Shown here one piece after another: positions 1-5,083 of a stretch of DNA of 5,092 nucleotides. A program made the translations under genes and the position numbers. The stretch's first letter is position 1; every line of letters starts with the position of its first letter. Source of the DNA: Candidatus Saccharibacteria bacterium UBA949 (lineage in GTDB: Bacteria; Patescibacteriota; Saccharimonadia; Saccharimonadales; Saccharimonadaceae); assembly GCA_002293245.1 (NCBI GenBank), contig DBCV01000034.1, positions 1 through 5,092 on the forward strand, written 5' to 3'. The notes under the pieces are model-generated. The model saw nothing but the letters and a program-made list of their open reading frames with translations, did not search any database and had not been told where the DNA came from.

Positions 1-7
1 TTGAAAA

Positions 8-733
8 GTGTGGGTGGTTCAGGCTGGGCATATTGACGGAGGCAAGTTGGGCGGTGAGAACTATTGTCGCGGAACGAGTCATGTGGGGGCTGGCGCAAAG
101 TATGGCGTGCCGCTTCAGGGTACGACTGGACATAAGTTCTGTATGTTGCAGAACGGAATTCATGGAATTACCCATGGAACGGCAAGATATCTGTCCATTT
201 GGAGATCGGCGTTTAACGGGGATGCGGGAATTGCTTTAACCGATACGGTCTCGACACCATTTTTCCTGAGATATTTTGACCGTGGGCATACGCAGGAATT
301 CGCCGGGGTTCGCCAAGACAGTGCACCGCCGATTTGGTTTACGAACCTAATACTGAAGCATAATCAAGCTATGGGTGTGCAGAGCCGTGGAAAGCAGATA
401 ATTTATTCCTGTCTCGCGGGGGGTGGTACGGAAGCGGAAGAACTGAAGGACTTGAAGAGACGGTACGGCGATTTGATTCTTCAGGCGGCCGGGATGGGCC
501 ATTACTTCCTTCCATTTCCAAAGGATTTGGAGTCACTGAATATCGTGATGAAGGCGGATCAAGTGCAGTTTATCGACCGGAGTTATCCGCGCGGCCCAGT
601 GGACCTGGCGAAGATCAGCGACGCGGCCGGAAAGGCGACTGGCAATCCTGAAGCGGTTCAGCGGATTATGCAGGAGCTGGACGGAATGGGCCTTACGATG
701 GCCGACCAGTTCAAGCAGTATGGAGTTGTTTAA
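8..733 (+). CDS. pncB: Nicotinate phosphoribosyltransferase-like protein, C-terminal part (5' incomplete or frameshifted)
   Basis: This matches the C-terminal two thirds of nicotinate phosphoribosyltransferase, which joins nicotinate to PRPP to make nicotinate mononucleotide in cytoplasmic NAD salvage. Family landmarks appear in order (numbered from GTG 8): RGTSHV (21-26, cf. FxGTSNV), GTTGHKF (38-44, cf. GTxAHEW, keeping the catalytic-type His42), GIALTDT (74-80), GVRQDS (100-105), LNIVMK (177-182) and AKISDAAGK (201-209). About 240 residues are present against roughly 400 in the family, so the N-terminal part, including the expected FGTRRR motif, lies left of the window. The frame is closed by TGA at 2-4, so GTG 8 is only the first available codon and is probably not the true start. 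Several key motifs are altered: DSAPP replaces DSGDP (PRPP site) and YSCLA replaces the usual FSDGL/FSDNL. It could be a divergent active enzyme, an inactive paralogue or a decaying pseudogene. The family call is firm; activity is uncertain. Confidence 0.78.
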   Translation: MWVVQAGHIDGGKLGGENYCRGTSHVGAGAKYGVPLQGTTGHKFCMLQNGIHGITHGTARYLSIWRSAFNGDAGIALTDTVSTPFFLRYFDRGHTQEFAGVRQDSAPPIWFTNLILKHNQAMGVQSRGKQIIYSCLAGGGTEAEELKDLKRRYGDLILQAAGMGHYFLPFPKDLESLNIVMKADQVQFIDRSYPRGPVDLAKISDAAGKATGNPEAVQRIMQELDGMGLTMADQFKQYGVV

Positions 734-737
734 GTAC

Positions 738-782
738 AGTTTTTTGTAAAAAACTAGCCCCGAACGTGTGTTCGGGGCTTTT
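738..782. terminator. Bidirectional intrinsic terminator between convergent pncB-like and Nudix genes
   Basis: A perfect 10-bp hairpin has arms AGCCCCGAAC (756-765) and GTTCGGGGCT (770-779) with loop GTGT. On the + strand it runs into TTTT (779-782), a rather short U tract, and would end the pncB-like transcript 23 bp after its TAA. On the - strand the hairpin is followed by a six-T run (complement of 748-753), giving a better terminator for the Nudix gene, which stops at 800. The A/T part is itself a perfect inverted repeat: AGTTTTTT (738-745), gt, AAAAAACT (748-755). Confidence 0.92.
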
Positions 783-799
783 GATGTGCTTGATTGTTA

Positions 800-1606
800 T
801 TATTTTGTAAGGATTTCTTTGGCCGATCGTACGGCCGTTCTGATTGGCTCGGCGTGACAAGGGATAATCTTGGTATAGAACTGGTCGTCGATTTCAGCAA
901 TAAAAGCGTCTTTGGCGTCATCGCCGGCTACTGGCCGCAGCTCGTTGATATTGTCAACTAGAAACATGTAGAAGGTGCTTTCCGGCCAGGCGTTCAGTGT
1001 GGTTCGCGAGTCGGCGACAGGACCCTGATAAACGGTTACGGTTGCAAGCAGATGCTTTTTGGATAGGCAGGCAGAAGTTTCCTCTCTTAACTCGCGAAGC
1101 GCGGTGTTAAACGGAACCTCTTCTGCTTCGACGTGGCCGCCAGGGAGGGCGATAGCTCCAGTATCCCTGCGCTGGACCACGATGGCTTTCCAGGCACCGC
1201 TAGGGTCGCAACCGATGACGATGGAATCAGCACAAAGCTGGGGCCCAAGAGTCCAATAATGGCCAATGCCTTCGACGGCCAGGCCATTGGTTAGCAGGAC
1301 CTCAGCGTAGGGGTGGACGGGGCGACCGATGGCGTCGCGCGGGTAGCCGCCGTGGACGTAGGTGGGGGCGAATTTAAGGTCGAAGAAGTCGGGGCGGTCG
1401 GTGCCGAGCGCCAATCCTTTGTCCAGACCCATGAGATAGTGGTCATGGTAGTTGACGCCGATGACCGTGCCATCTGGGCGTCCGTAGTGAACCCAGGCCT
1501 CGTATTGGTTGAGGGTCAGCGTTTTGCGTTCGCTTAGACTTGGGTAGCCGGGGTAAACCGGTGTTTTTTTAAGCTGCTCGGCGAAGTTCTCCAGTTTTGC
1601 GTTCAT
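800..1606 (-). CDS. NUDT9/TRPM2-type Nudix hydrolase, probable ADP-ribose pyrophosphatase
   Basis: The 268-residue protein has a Nudix box at 157-179: G157-x5-E163-x7-REL-R-EE-T-S-A. The metal-binding REXXEE glutamates are intact; Ser178 replaces the usual second Gly. Family-specific signals point to the NUDT9 branch: GYPRDAIGRPV (87-97), GPQLCADSIV (121-130, cf. WGPNHAADPIV), ALPGG (153-157), and VYQGPVADSRTTLNAW (192-207, cf. VYKGYVDDPRNTDNAW in human NUDT9). Known members hydrolyse ADP-ribose to AMP and ribose 5-phosphate in the cytosol, clearing a product of NAD breakdown. No signal peptide or membrane segment is visible. The ATG at 1606 is supported by a consensus ribosome binding site. 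The gene is convergent with the pncB-like gene and divergent from the protease gene, so it is probably monocistronic. The substrate is inferred from subfamily resemblance; another ADP-sugar or nucleotide derivative is possible. Confidence 0.88.
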   Translation of the reverse strand: MNAKLENFAEQLKKTPVYPGYPSLSERKTLTLNQYEAWVHYGRPDGTVIGVNYHDHYLMGLDKGLALGTDRPDFFDLKFAPTYVHGGYPRDAIGRPVHPYAEVLLTNGLAVEGIGHYWTLGPQLCADSIVIGCDPSGAWKAIVVQRRDTGAIALPGGHVEAEEVPFNTALRELREETSACLSKKHLLATVTVYQGPVADSRTTLNAWPESTFYMFLVDNINELRPVAGDDAKDAFIAEIDDQFYTKIIPCHAEPIRTAVRSAKEILTK

Positions 1607-1613
1607 GACAAAA

Positions 1614-1619
1614 CCTCCT
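1614..1619 (-). promoter_or_regulatory. Ribosome binding site of the Nudix gene
   Basis: On the - strand the sequence reads GAGGAGG followed by seven bases (ttttgtc) and ATG. This is a near-perfect Shine-Dalgarno at good spacing, and it fixes the start at 1606. Confidence 0.9.
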
Positions 1620-1642
1620 CGGTTATGATAGCCGCAGTCCCT

Positions 1643-1671
1643 ATTGTAGCACAGACTGTGCGAAAAGTCAA
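1643..1671 (-). promoter_or_regulatory. Sigma-70-type promoter of the Nudix gene
   Basis: Read on the - strand, the -35 is TTGACT (1671-1666), the spacer is exactly 17 bp, and the -10 is TACAAT (1648-1643) preceded by an extended TGc element. The start of transcription is expected near 1636, giving a leader of about 30 nt with the ribosome binding site. The spacer carries a perfect palindrome, described separately. Confidence 0.85.
1649..1661. promoter_or_regulatory. Palindromic operator candidate inside the Nudix promoter spacer
   Basis: GCACAGACTGTGC is a perfect inverted repeat with 6-bp arms and one central base. It fills most of the gap between the -10 and -35 hexamers of the Nudix promoter. 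A protein bound here would block polymerase, so a repressor site is the simplest reading. Part of one arm doubles as the extended -10 TG. The binding protein is unknown, and chance cannot be excluded for a site of this length. Confidence 0.5.
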
Positions 1672-1682
1672 TGCCGCTGCAA

Positions 1683-1738
1683 CAGATTGGCCACAGATTG
1701 GCGCAGGAAGTAAAAATGATCGTAAGCTATCAGATTGG
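1683..1738 (+). repeat. Short direct repeats CAGATTGG (three copies) in the divergent intergenic region
   Basis: CAGATTGG occurs at 1683-1690, 1694-1701 and 1731-1738. The first two belong to an 11-bp tandem unit (ACAGATTGGCC then ACAGATTGGCG), about one helical turn apart. All lie between the two divergent promoters, upstream of both -35 boxes. They could be iterated regulator sites or leftover duplication. An imperfectly placed dyad CTATCA (1727-1732) and TGATAG (1748-1753) overlaps the protease -35. Confidence 0.4.
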
Positions 1739-1746
1739 ACTAGCAG

Positions 1747-1775
1747 TTGATAGTTTATAACCGTTGTGCTAATAT
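1747..1775 (+). promoter_or_regulatory. Extended -10 promoter of the subtilase gene
   Basis: The -35 is TTGATA (1747-1752), the spacer is 17 bp (1753-1769), and the -10 is TAATAT (1770-1775) with an extended TGc directly upstream. Transcription should begin near 1782, leaving a leader of about 44 nt before the ATG at 1826. The GTGCTA context around the extended -10 resembles that of the divergent Nudix promoter. Confidence 0.82.
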
Positions 1776-1810
1776 GTTATTAGCGACGAGTAAATCACGA
1801 ACCAAGAAGA

Positions 1811-1818
1811 AAGGGTGG
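1811..1818 (+). promoter_or_regulatory. Probable ribosome binding site of the subtilase gene
   Basis: AAGGGTGG ends seven bases before the ATG at 1826 and follows a purine-rich run. A second AGGGG abuts the ATG and is too close to be used. Together they support this start, which also gives a sensible membrane topology. Confidence 0.6.
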
Positions 1819-1825
1819 CAAGGGG

Positions 1826-3211
1826 ATGGAAAGCAAGGGGGCAGGTGTAGAAGAAGCCGAGGTGGTTGAGAGCTATCAGGAGCTGGTGCCGAACGAGCAG
1901 TTAGATACGGGACAAGGTAGGCATCGGAGGAACAAATTGATCGCCATAACTGTAGTTGCTGTTGCCTTGATTGCGCTGGTGATTGTGGGGATAGCGTTGA
2001 CCAGTAGATCCGCGAATAGGCCTACTGGCGGCGCTGGGTCGCAAGGTGAGCCGAGTGCGACTGCGCCGATAGGCACGCCGGGTGCTTCGGGCAATTATAC
2101 CGGCGAAGGTTTTGCGGTGGTGGTAGTTGATAGTGGGGTGAATAAGAATCATGTCGCGTTGCAGGGAAAAGTGATTGAAGAGATTTGCGTGGGTTTTACT
2201 GAGGGATATGTGGATGCCTATGGGCAGCAGCCGGTTAGTATGTGCCCAGAGGGCGCGCAGGTGGTGGCGCAAAAGGACCATATTAGGATTTACCGGGGGG
2301 AGGGGGCGGCCTCGGATTGCACGCCGAGGTTGCCAGAAACGGCGGAGAATCAGTTTGATCAGCCGTGTATTCACGGAACGTCGATGGCGGGGATTATCGC
2401 GATGGATCCGCAGACGATTCACCCAGCGGTCGGCGAGATTAACCTAGCTGGATCGGCCCCGGGGGCGAAGATTATTGCGGTGCAGGCGTATTCGTATATA
2501 CCGGCGGTGGGGCGAAACCCGGCGATGATATCGCCGGATAACGAACTGTCTATTGCAGCTTTGGAATATATCGCGGATAGTAGCGGTAGTTTTGGTGTGC
2601 CGATTGCCAGCGTGAACTATTCCATTGGGGTGGAAGAGTATAGTGCTGGGAGCGATGCTGAATGTCGGGCGATAATCGAAAGTGTTCCGGGGATTGCCGG
2701 GCAGTACGAGGGCTACAAGCAGGCGTTTAGCAGACTAAAAAACTTAGGGATCGCTACGGTCGTTGCGAATGGCAATGCAGGAGTGGCGGTGGACCAGTAT
2801 ATGCAGGTGCAGTTGAATTCGGTGGAATTTCCGGCCTGCGTGGACGGTGCGATAGCGGTGGGAGCTGTGGATGATACGATGCGGAATCTGGCGGTTTATT
2901 CGCAAAATGGTCCGAATACCGCGCTTTTGGCGCCGGGTGGTGACGGTAGTATTGATACGCTAAAGTCGGTGTGGTTTCCGGCGGGCTATTCTAATACTGA
3001 GTTCAGGGGATGGGGCGGCACTTCGGAGGCTGCGCCCTATGTAGCGGGAGCTTTTGCGGTTTTGCGGCAGAAATATCCACAAGCTAGTGTGAGCCAGCTT
3101 TTGCGGCTCTTTGAGGAAACGGGTGTGCCCGTGAATGATACTCGAGAAGGATTTACTGTGGGGGCAAAACCGTTAATTCAGATTGATGCGGCACTGAGGC
3201 GTGGTCTGTAG
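1826..3211 (+). CDS. Membrane-anchored subtilisin-family (S8) serine protease
   Basis: The 461-residue protein has a short acidic cytoplasmic N-terminus ending in RHRR, a single hydrophobic helix at about 38-58, a Gly/Ser/Pro/Thr-rich linker (62-93), then a subtilase domain to the C-terminus. The catalytic triad is visible: Asp102 in VVVVDSG, His183 in HGTSMAG and Ser400 in GTSEAAPYVAG. Asn317 in NGNAG is the likely oxyanion residue. The helix lacks a clear cleavage site, so a type II anchored ectoenzyme is expected, with the protease outside the cell. No separate inhibitor prodomain and no C-terminal anchor are apparent. The Asp-His interval is about 80 residues, much longer than in classical subtilisins, and contains four of the six cysteines (121, 140, 165, 181; the others are 280 and 338), which suggests disulfides. 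The 3' end overlaps the opposing HEPN gene by 34 bp. The substrate is unknown. The family call is very secure. Confidence 0.95.
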   Translation: MESKGAGVEEAEVVESYQELVPNEQLDTGQGRHRRNKLIAITVVAVALIALVIVGIALTSRSANRPTGGAGSQGEPSATAPIGTPGASGNYTGEGFAVVVVDSGVNKNHVALQGKVIEEICVGFTEGYVDAYGQQPVSMCPEGAQVVAQKDHIRIYRGEGAASDCTPRLPETAENQFDQPCIHGTSMAGIIAMDPQTIHPAVGEINLAGSAPGAKIIAVQAYSYIPAVGRNPAMISPDNELSIAALEYIADSSGSFGVPIASVNYSIGVEEYSAGSDAECRAIIESVPGIAGQYEGYKQAFSRLKNLGIATVVANGNAGVAVDQYMQVQLNSVEFPACVDGAIAVGAVDDTMRNLAVYSQNGPNTALLAPGGDGSIDTLKSVWFPAGYSNTEFRGWGGTSEAAPYVAGAFAVLRQKYPQASVSQLLRLFEETGVPVNDTREGFTVGAKPLIQIDAALRRGL

Positions 3212-4065
3212 GTGTCTGCGCAGTAGGGTTTGACGGCCTCGAGGACGAAGTCGGTGGAGGTTGCGGTTCTGCCGTGTGTAGCTTGCTGGCTACTAGTGTA
3301 CTCGTTTTTGATGGTGGTGATATGTTTGAGAATGAGTTTTTGATGATGTTTTGCGTTAGTCATATCTTGCCTGAGGATGGATTTGAGGTGGGCGGCGCTG
3401 TTGCGGAGGTTGCGCAGTTCGGTGAGATGGTGGAGAATTTGGTCCAAGTTAACAGGGTTAGCGATAATTGAATTGATGCCATCCCAGACGGTCCTTGGTT
3501 CGAAAAGTTCCCGGATGTAGGTTTTGAGCTCGCTGTAATTGTTGGCTTTGGATAGTAGTTTGAGCAAGTTGTCGCCCCGGGCAGACTGGTTGCGGGCGAT
3601 GGTGGAAACGTCGATGCCAAGGACGTTTATCAGCTCTCCGAACGAAAAATCTTGGATTCTTTGGCAATAATCGATGCGACTAATGGACTCGGTGGGCGAT
3701 TTGTGCCGCTGGTACTTCTCGATAATTTTATCGAGGGTGTTTTCAATCTTGGGCAGGACGTGAATGAGGAGACGTTTGAGCTGGGTCTCGACTGGGCGGC
3801 AAAGTTTGAGGATCTCGGTGGCTCGTTTTTCCGACAGTTCGTCGGATAGGATGATAAGGTCGCGGTCTTTTTGGAGGCTGGAATAGAATTGGTCAGTGAG
3901 GTCGGATTCGGTATGGTGGATTTTGATGATGGTTAAGCCGTTTTGCGTCTCTAGGTTTTCGAGTAAGTTTGCGGTGGTGTCGGTGCTGTATTTATGGAGT
4001 TTCTGGAGCGCGTGAAGTTTGTCTGGTGTGTTGATGGCGAGTTCGAGGGAGTAGGTTTTGCTCAT
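3178..4065 (-). CDS. HEPN-domain protein, probable RNase, coupled to radC
   Basis: The 295-residue, mostly alpha-helical soluble protein has a C-terminal-half HEPN-like region with the signature LRNLRNSAAH (217-226). R221-N-x3-H226 fits the RNxxxH motif of metal-independent HEPN RNases. An upstream FSFGELINVLG segment (140-150) resembles the helix that precedes the core in several HEPN/Abi-type families. The first 90 residues and the polar tail (about 255-295) are not recognised. The start was placed at 4065, where ATG overlaps the radC TGA as ATGA, implying translational coupling; a second ATG lies at 4080, five codons upstream, and neither has a clear Shine-Dalgarno. The last 34 bp are antisense to the end of the subtilase gene. 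HEPN proteins commonly act in toxin-antitoxin, abortive infection or RNA processing; no nucleotidyltransferase antitoxin is adjacent. The domain is likely; its activity and role are inferred. Confidence 0.7.
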   Translation of the reverse strand: MSKTYSLELAINTPDKLHALQKLHKYSTDTTANLLENLETQNGLTIIKIHHTESDLTDQFYSSLQKDRDLIILSDELSEKRATEILKLCRPVETQLKRLLIHVLPKIENTLDKIIEKYQRHKSPTESISRIDYCQRIQDFSFGELINVLGIDVSTIARNQSARGDNLLKLLSKANNYSELKTYIRELFEPRTVWDGINSIIANPVNLDQILHHLTELRNLRNSAAHLKSILRQDMTNAKHHQKLILKHITTIKNEYTSSQQATHGRTATSTDFVLEAVKPYCADTYRPRLSAASI

Positions 4066-4703
4066 ACGATACTGAGCCATTGGAGGCCGGCGATGATAAT
4101 GTGATCAACCAGGGGAATGCCGAGTAATTCCCCAGTGTGTTTGAGACGCTTGGTGACATGAAGATCGGCTTGGCTGGGTTCGAGATTGCCCGAAGGGTGG
4201 TTATGGGCTACGATAACGGAGGCGGCGCGGTCTTCGATGGCCGGTGCGAAGACTTCCCGGGGGTGGACGAGACTGGCGGTGAGGGTGCCGATGGTGATAG
4301 TGCGTTTTTTGATGAGTCGGTTGGCGCCATCGATAGTGAGGAGTATAAAGTATTCTTGTTTTTTGGTGCTGATGTCGAAGAGCAAGTTGAGGACTTTGTC
4401 GGGCGAGTTGAGGGCTTGGGAGTTGATGGTGAGCTGGCGTTTGGCAAATTCGAGAGCTGAAAAGATGGTGACGGCTTTGGCGTCGCCGATGCCGCGGATG
4501 GAGCGGATGTCAACGAGTTGTAGGTCGGGGCCTTTGGAGCGGACGAGCTTGAGAATCTTGCGTGATAGGTCGGCGACGTTGGCACCTTTAATGCCACTGC
4601 CAAGCATGGCCATTAGGAGTTCTTGGTCGGTGAGGGCGGCGGCTCCTTTTTGGAGCATTTTTTCGCGGGGGCGGTCGCTTTTAATTTGTTGTTTGATGTT
4701 CAT
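4062..4703 (-). CDS. radC: RadC family protein (JAB/MPN domain)
   Basis: The 213-residue protein matches RadC throughout. RPREKML (11-17) opens the usual N-terminal segment, and a helix-hairpin-helix follows at about 66-90 with RGIGDAKA (70-77). The MPN domain carries HPREVF (147-152) and the JAMM zinc motif HNHPSGN...D, with H167, H169 and D180. All expected metal ligands are present. The frame is open upstream to 4844, but family starts (MxIK...RPREK) and length support ATG 4703. The C-terminus ends at LQWLSIV, a few residues shorter than the common SFxExGLL ending, where it meets the next gene. RadC was once linked to DNA repair, but its biochemical role is unsettled; relatives are frequent in plasmids, genomic islands and defence regions. 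It overlaps the HEPN gene by 4 bp, so the two are almost certainly co-expressed. Confidence 0.95.
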   Translation of the reverse strand: MNIKQQIKSDRPREKMLQKGAAALTDQELLMAMLGSGIKGANVADLSRKILKLVRSKGPDLQLVDIRSIRGIGDAKAVTIFSALEFAKRQLTINSQALNSPDKVLNLLFDISTKKQEYFILLTIDGANRLIKKRTITIGTLTASLVHPREVFAPAIEDRAASVIVAHNHPSGNLEPSQADLHVTKRLKHTGELLGIPLVDHIIIAGLQWLSIV

Positions 4704-4711
4704 ACTATCTA

Positions 4712-4741
4712 ATGATAGCAGGTTCGGGTCCGGGGTGAAAG
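4712..4741 (-). promoter_or_regulatory. Possible radC promoter, near-leaderless
   Basis: On the - strand TATCAT (4717-4712) is a good -10, eight bases before the ATG at 4703. The upstream -35 is weak (CTTTCA at 18 bp or TTTCAC at 17 bp). Transcription would begin within a few bases of the ATG, so the mRNA would be nearly leaderless, which agrees with the lack of a Shine-Dalgarno. A perfect dyad CTATC-taat-GATAG (4705-4718) overlaps the -10 and start region and could be an operator. Confidence 0.4.
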
Positions 4742-4851
4742 CTTGAACGAGTTGGATTGTTTTTGGGAATTGTGTTTGGGCTAGGTAGTAGATTGCCTTG
4801 CGCCACAAGTCTATCGTGAGGGACGTTGTTCGGAAAGCGAACAACTCGTGC

Positions 4852-4880
4852 TTTACATTTTCCTAACTCTAATGTATGAT
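4852..4880 (+). promoter_or_regulatory. Promoter driving the T-box leader
   Basis: The -35 is TTTACA (4852-4857), the spacer is exactly 17 bp, and the -10 is TATGAT (4875-4880). The expected start is near A4887. It fires rightward, away from radC, and there is no open reading frame of note between it and the right edge, so the transcript begins with a leader of at least 200 nt. Confidence 0.82.
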
Positions 4881-4990
4881 ACGAGTAAGGCGTTAGAGCG
4901 GTTATCGGCCGCGAGCTGGTGGAAGAAATCTTGGGTTATGCCAGAGAGTAGAACTGCCCGTTTGGTCTTACGAAAAAGGCGAATTGAGTG

Positions 4991-5083
4991 CTAGAGGGTT
5001 GATGAATTGAAATCATGCCCCCTTAGAATCTGGATGGTACCGTTTTTGAATAGTCAAAAACTCCAGAGGCTAGGGGGATTTTT
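4991..5083 (+). promoter_or_regulatory. Alternative-pairing switch of the T-box leader (terminator or Shine-Dalgarno sequestrator)
   Basis: CCCCCTTAG (5018-5026) can pair with either of two near-identical partners. Upstream CTAGAGGG (4991-4998) forms a hairpin strengthened by ATGA/TCAT (5002-5005/5013-5016). Downstream CTAGGGGG (5070-5077) forms a helix enclosing the antiterminator, followed by ATTTTT (5078-5083). In the second state either the helix plus U tract acts as an intrinsic terminator, or the AGGGGG, a possible Shine-Dalgarno, is hidden. Which mechanism applies depends on where the downstream start codon lies, outside the visible sequence. Confidence 0.6.
5030..5066 (+). promoter_or_regulatory. 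T-box antiterminator/antisequestrator element
   Basis: Helix A1 is CTGGA (5030-5034) with TCCAG (5062-5066). The seven-base bulge TGGTACC (5035-5041) has the invariant UGGN-ACC T-box sequence that binds the free NCCA end of uncharged tRNA. Helix A2 is GTTTTTGA (5042-5049) with TCAAAAAC (5054-5061), loop ATAG. Both helices are perfect. This architecture is diagnostic for T-box RNAs and is the strongest evidence for the leader call. Confidence 0.85.

Noticed and set aside
2..4. TGA read as a sense codon (Gly recoding, as in Gracilibacteria/Absconditabacteria)
   Set aside because: radC and the HEPN gene both end naturally at TGA, one of them in an ATGA overlap, and no other gene body here contains in-frame TGA. 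A frameshift or assembly edge explains position 2-4 better.
33..239. Alternative frame overlapping the pncB-like gene as the true upstream coding frame
   Set aside because: Its translation shows no family motifs, while the frame used from position 8 shows nicotinate phosphoribosyltransferase motifs throughout.
1901..2422. 173-codon open frame antisense to the subtilase
   Set aside because: It is Arg/His-rich composition typical of a reverse-frame shadow. The sense strand encodes an unmistakable protease.
3212..3300. Terminator for the subtilase transcript just past its stop (CCTCGAGG dyad near 3237-3244)
   Set aside because: The dyad is short with no loop or U tract, and it lies inside the HEPN coding sequence.
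4066..4080. HEPN gene start at ATG 4080
   Set aside because: It is possible, but the ATG at 4065 forms the ATGA overlap with radC and neither start has a Shine-Dalgarno, so coupling favours 4065.
4186..4746. 186-codon open frame on the + strand opposite radC
   Set aside because: It is low-complexity, Ser/Arg-rich antisense shadow of radC with no recognisable motif and no start signals.
4704..4844. 47-residue N-terminal extension of RadC from ATG 4844
   Set aside because: RadC proteins begin just before the RPREK segment. The extension has no family similarity and lies in the region with the putative radC promoter.
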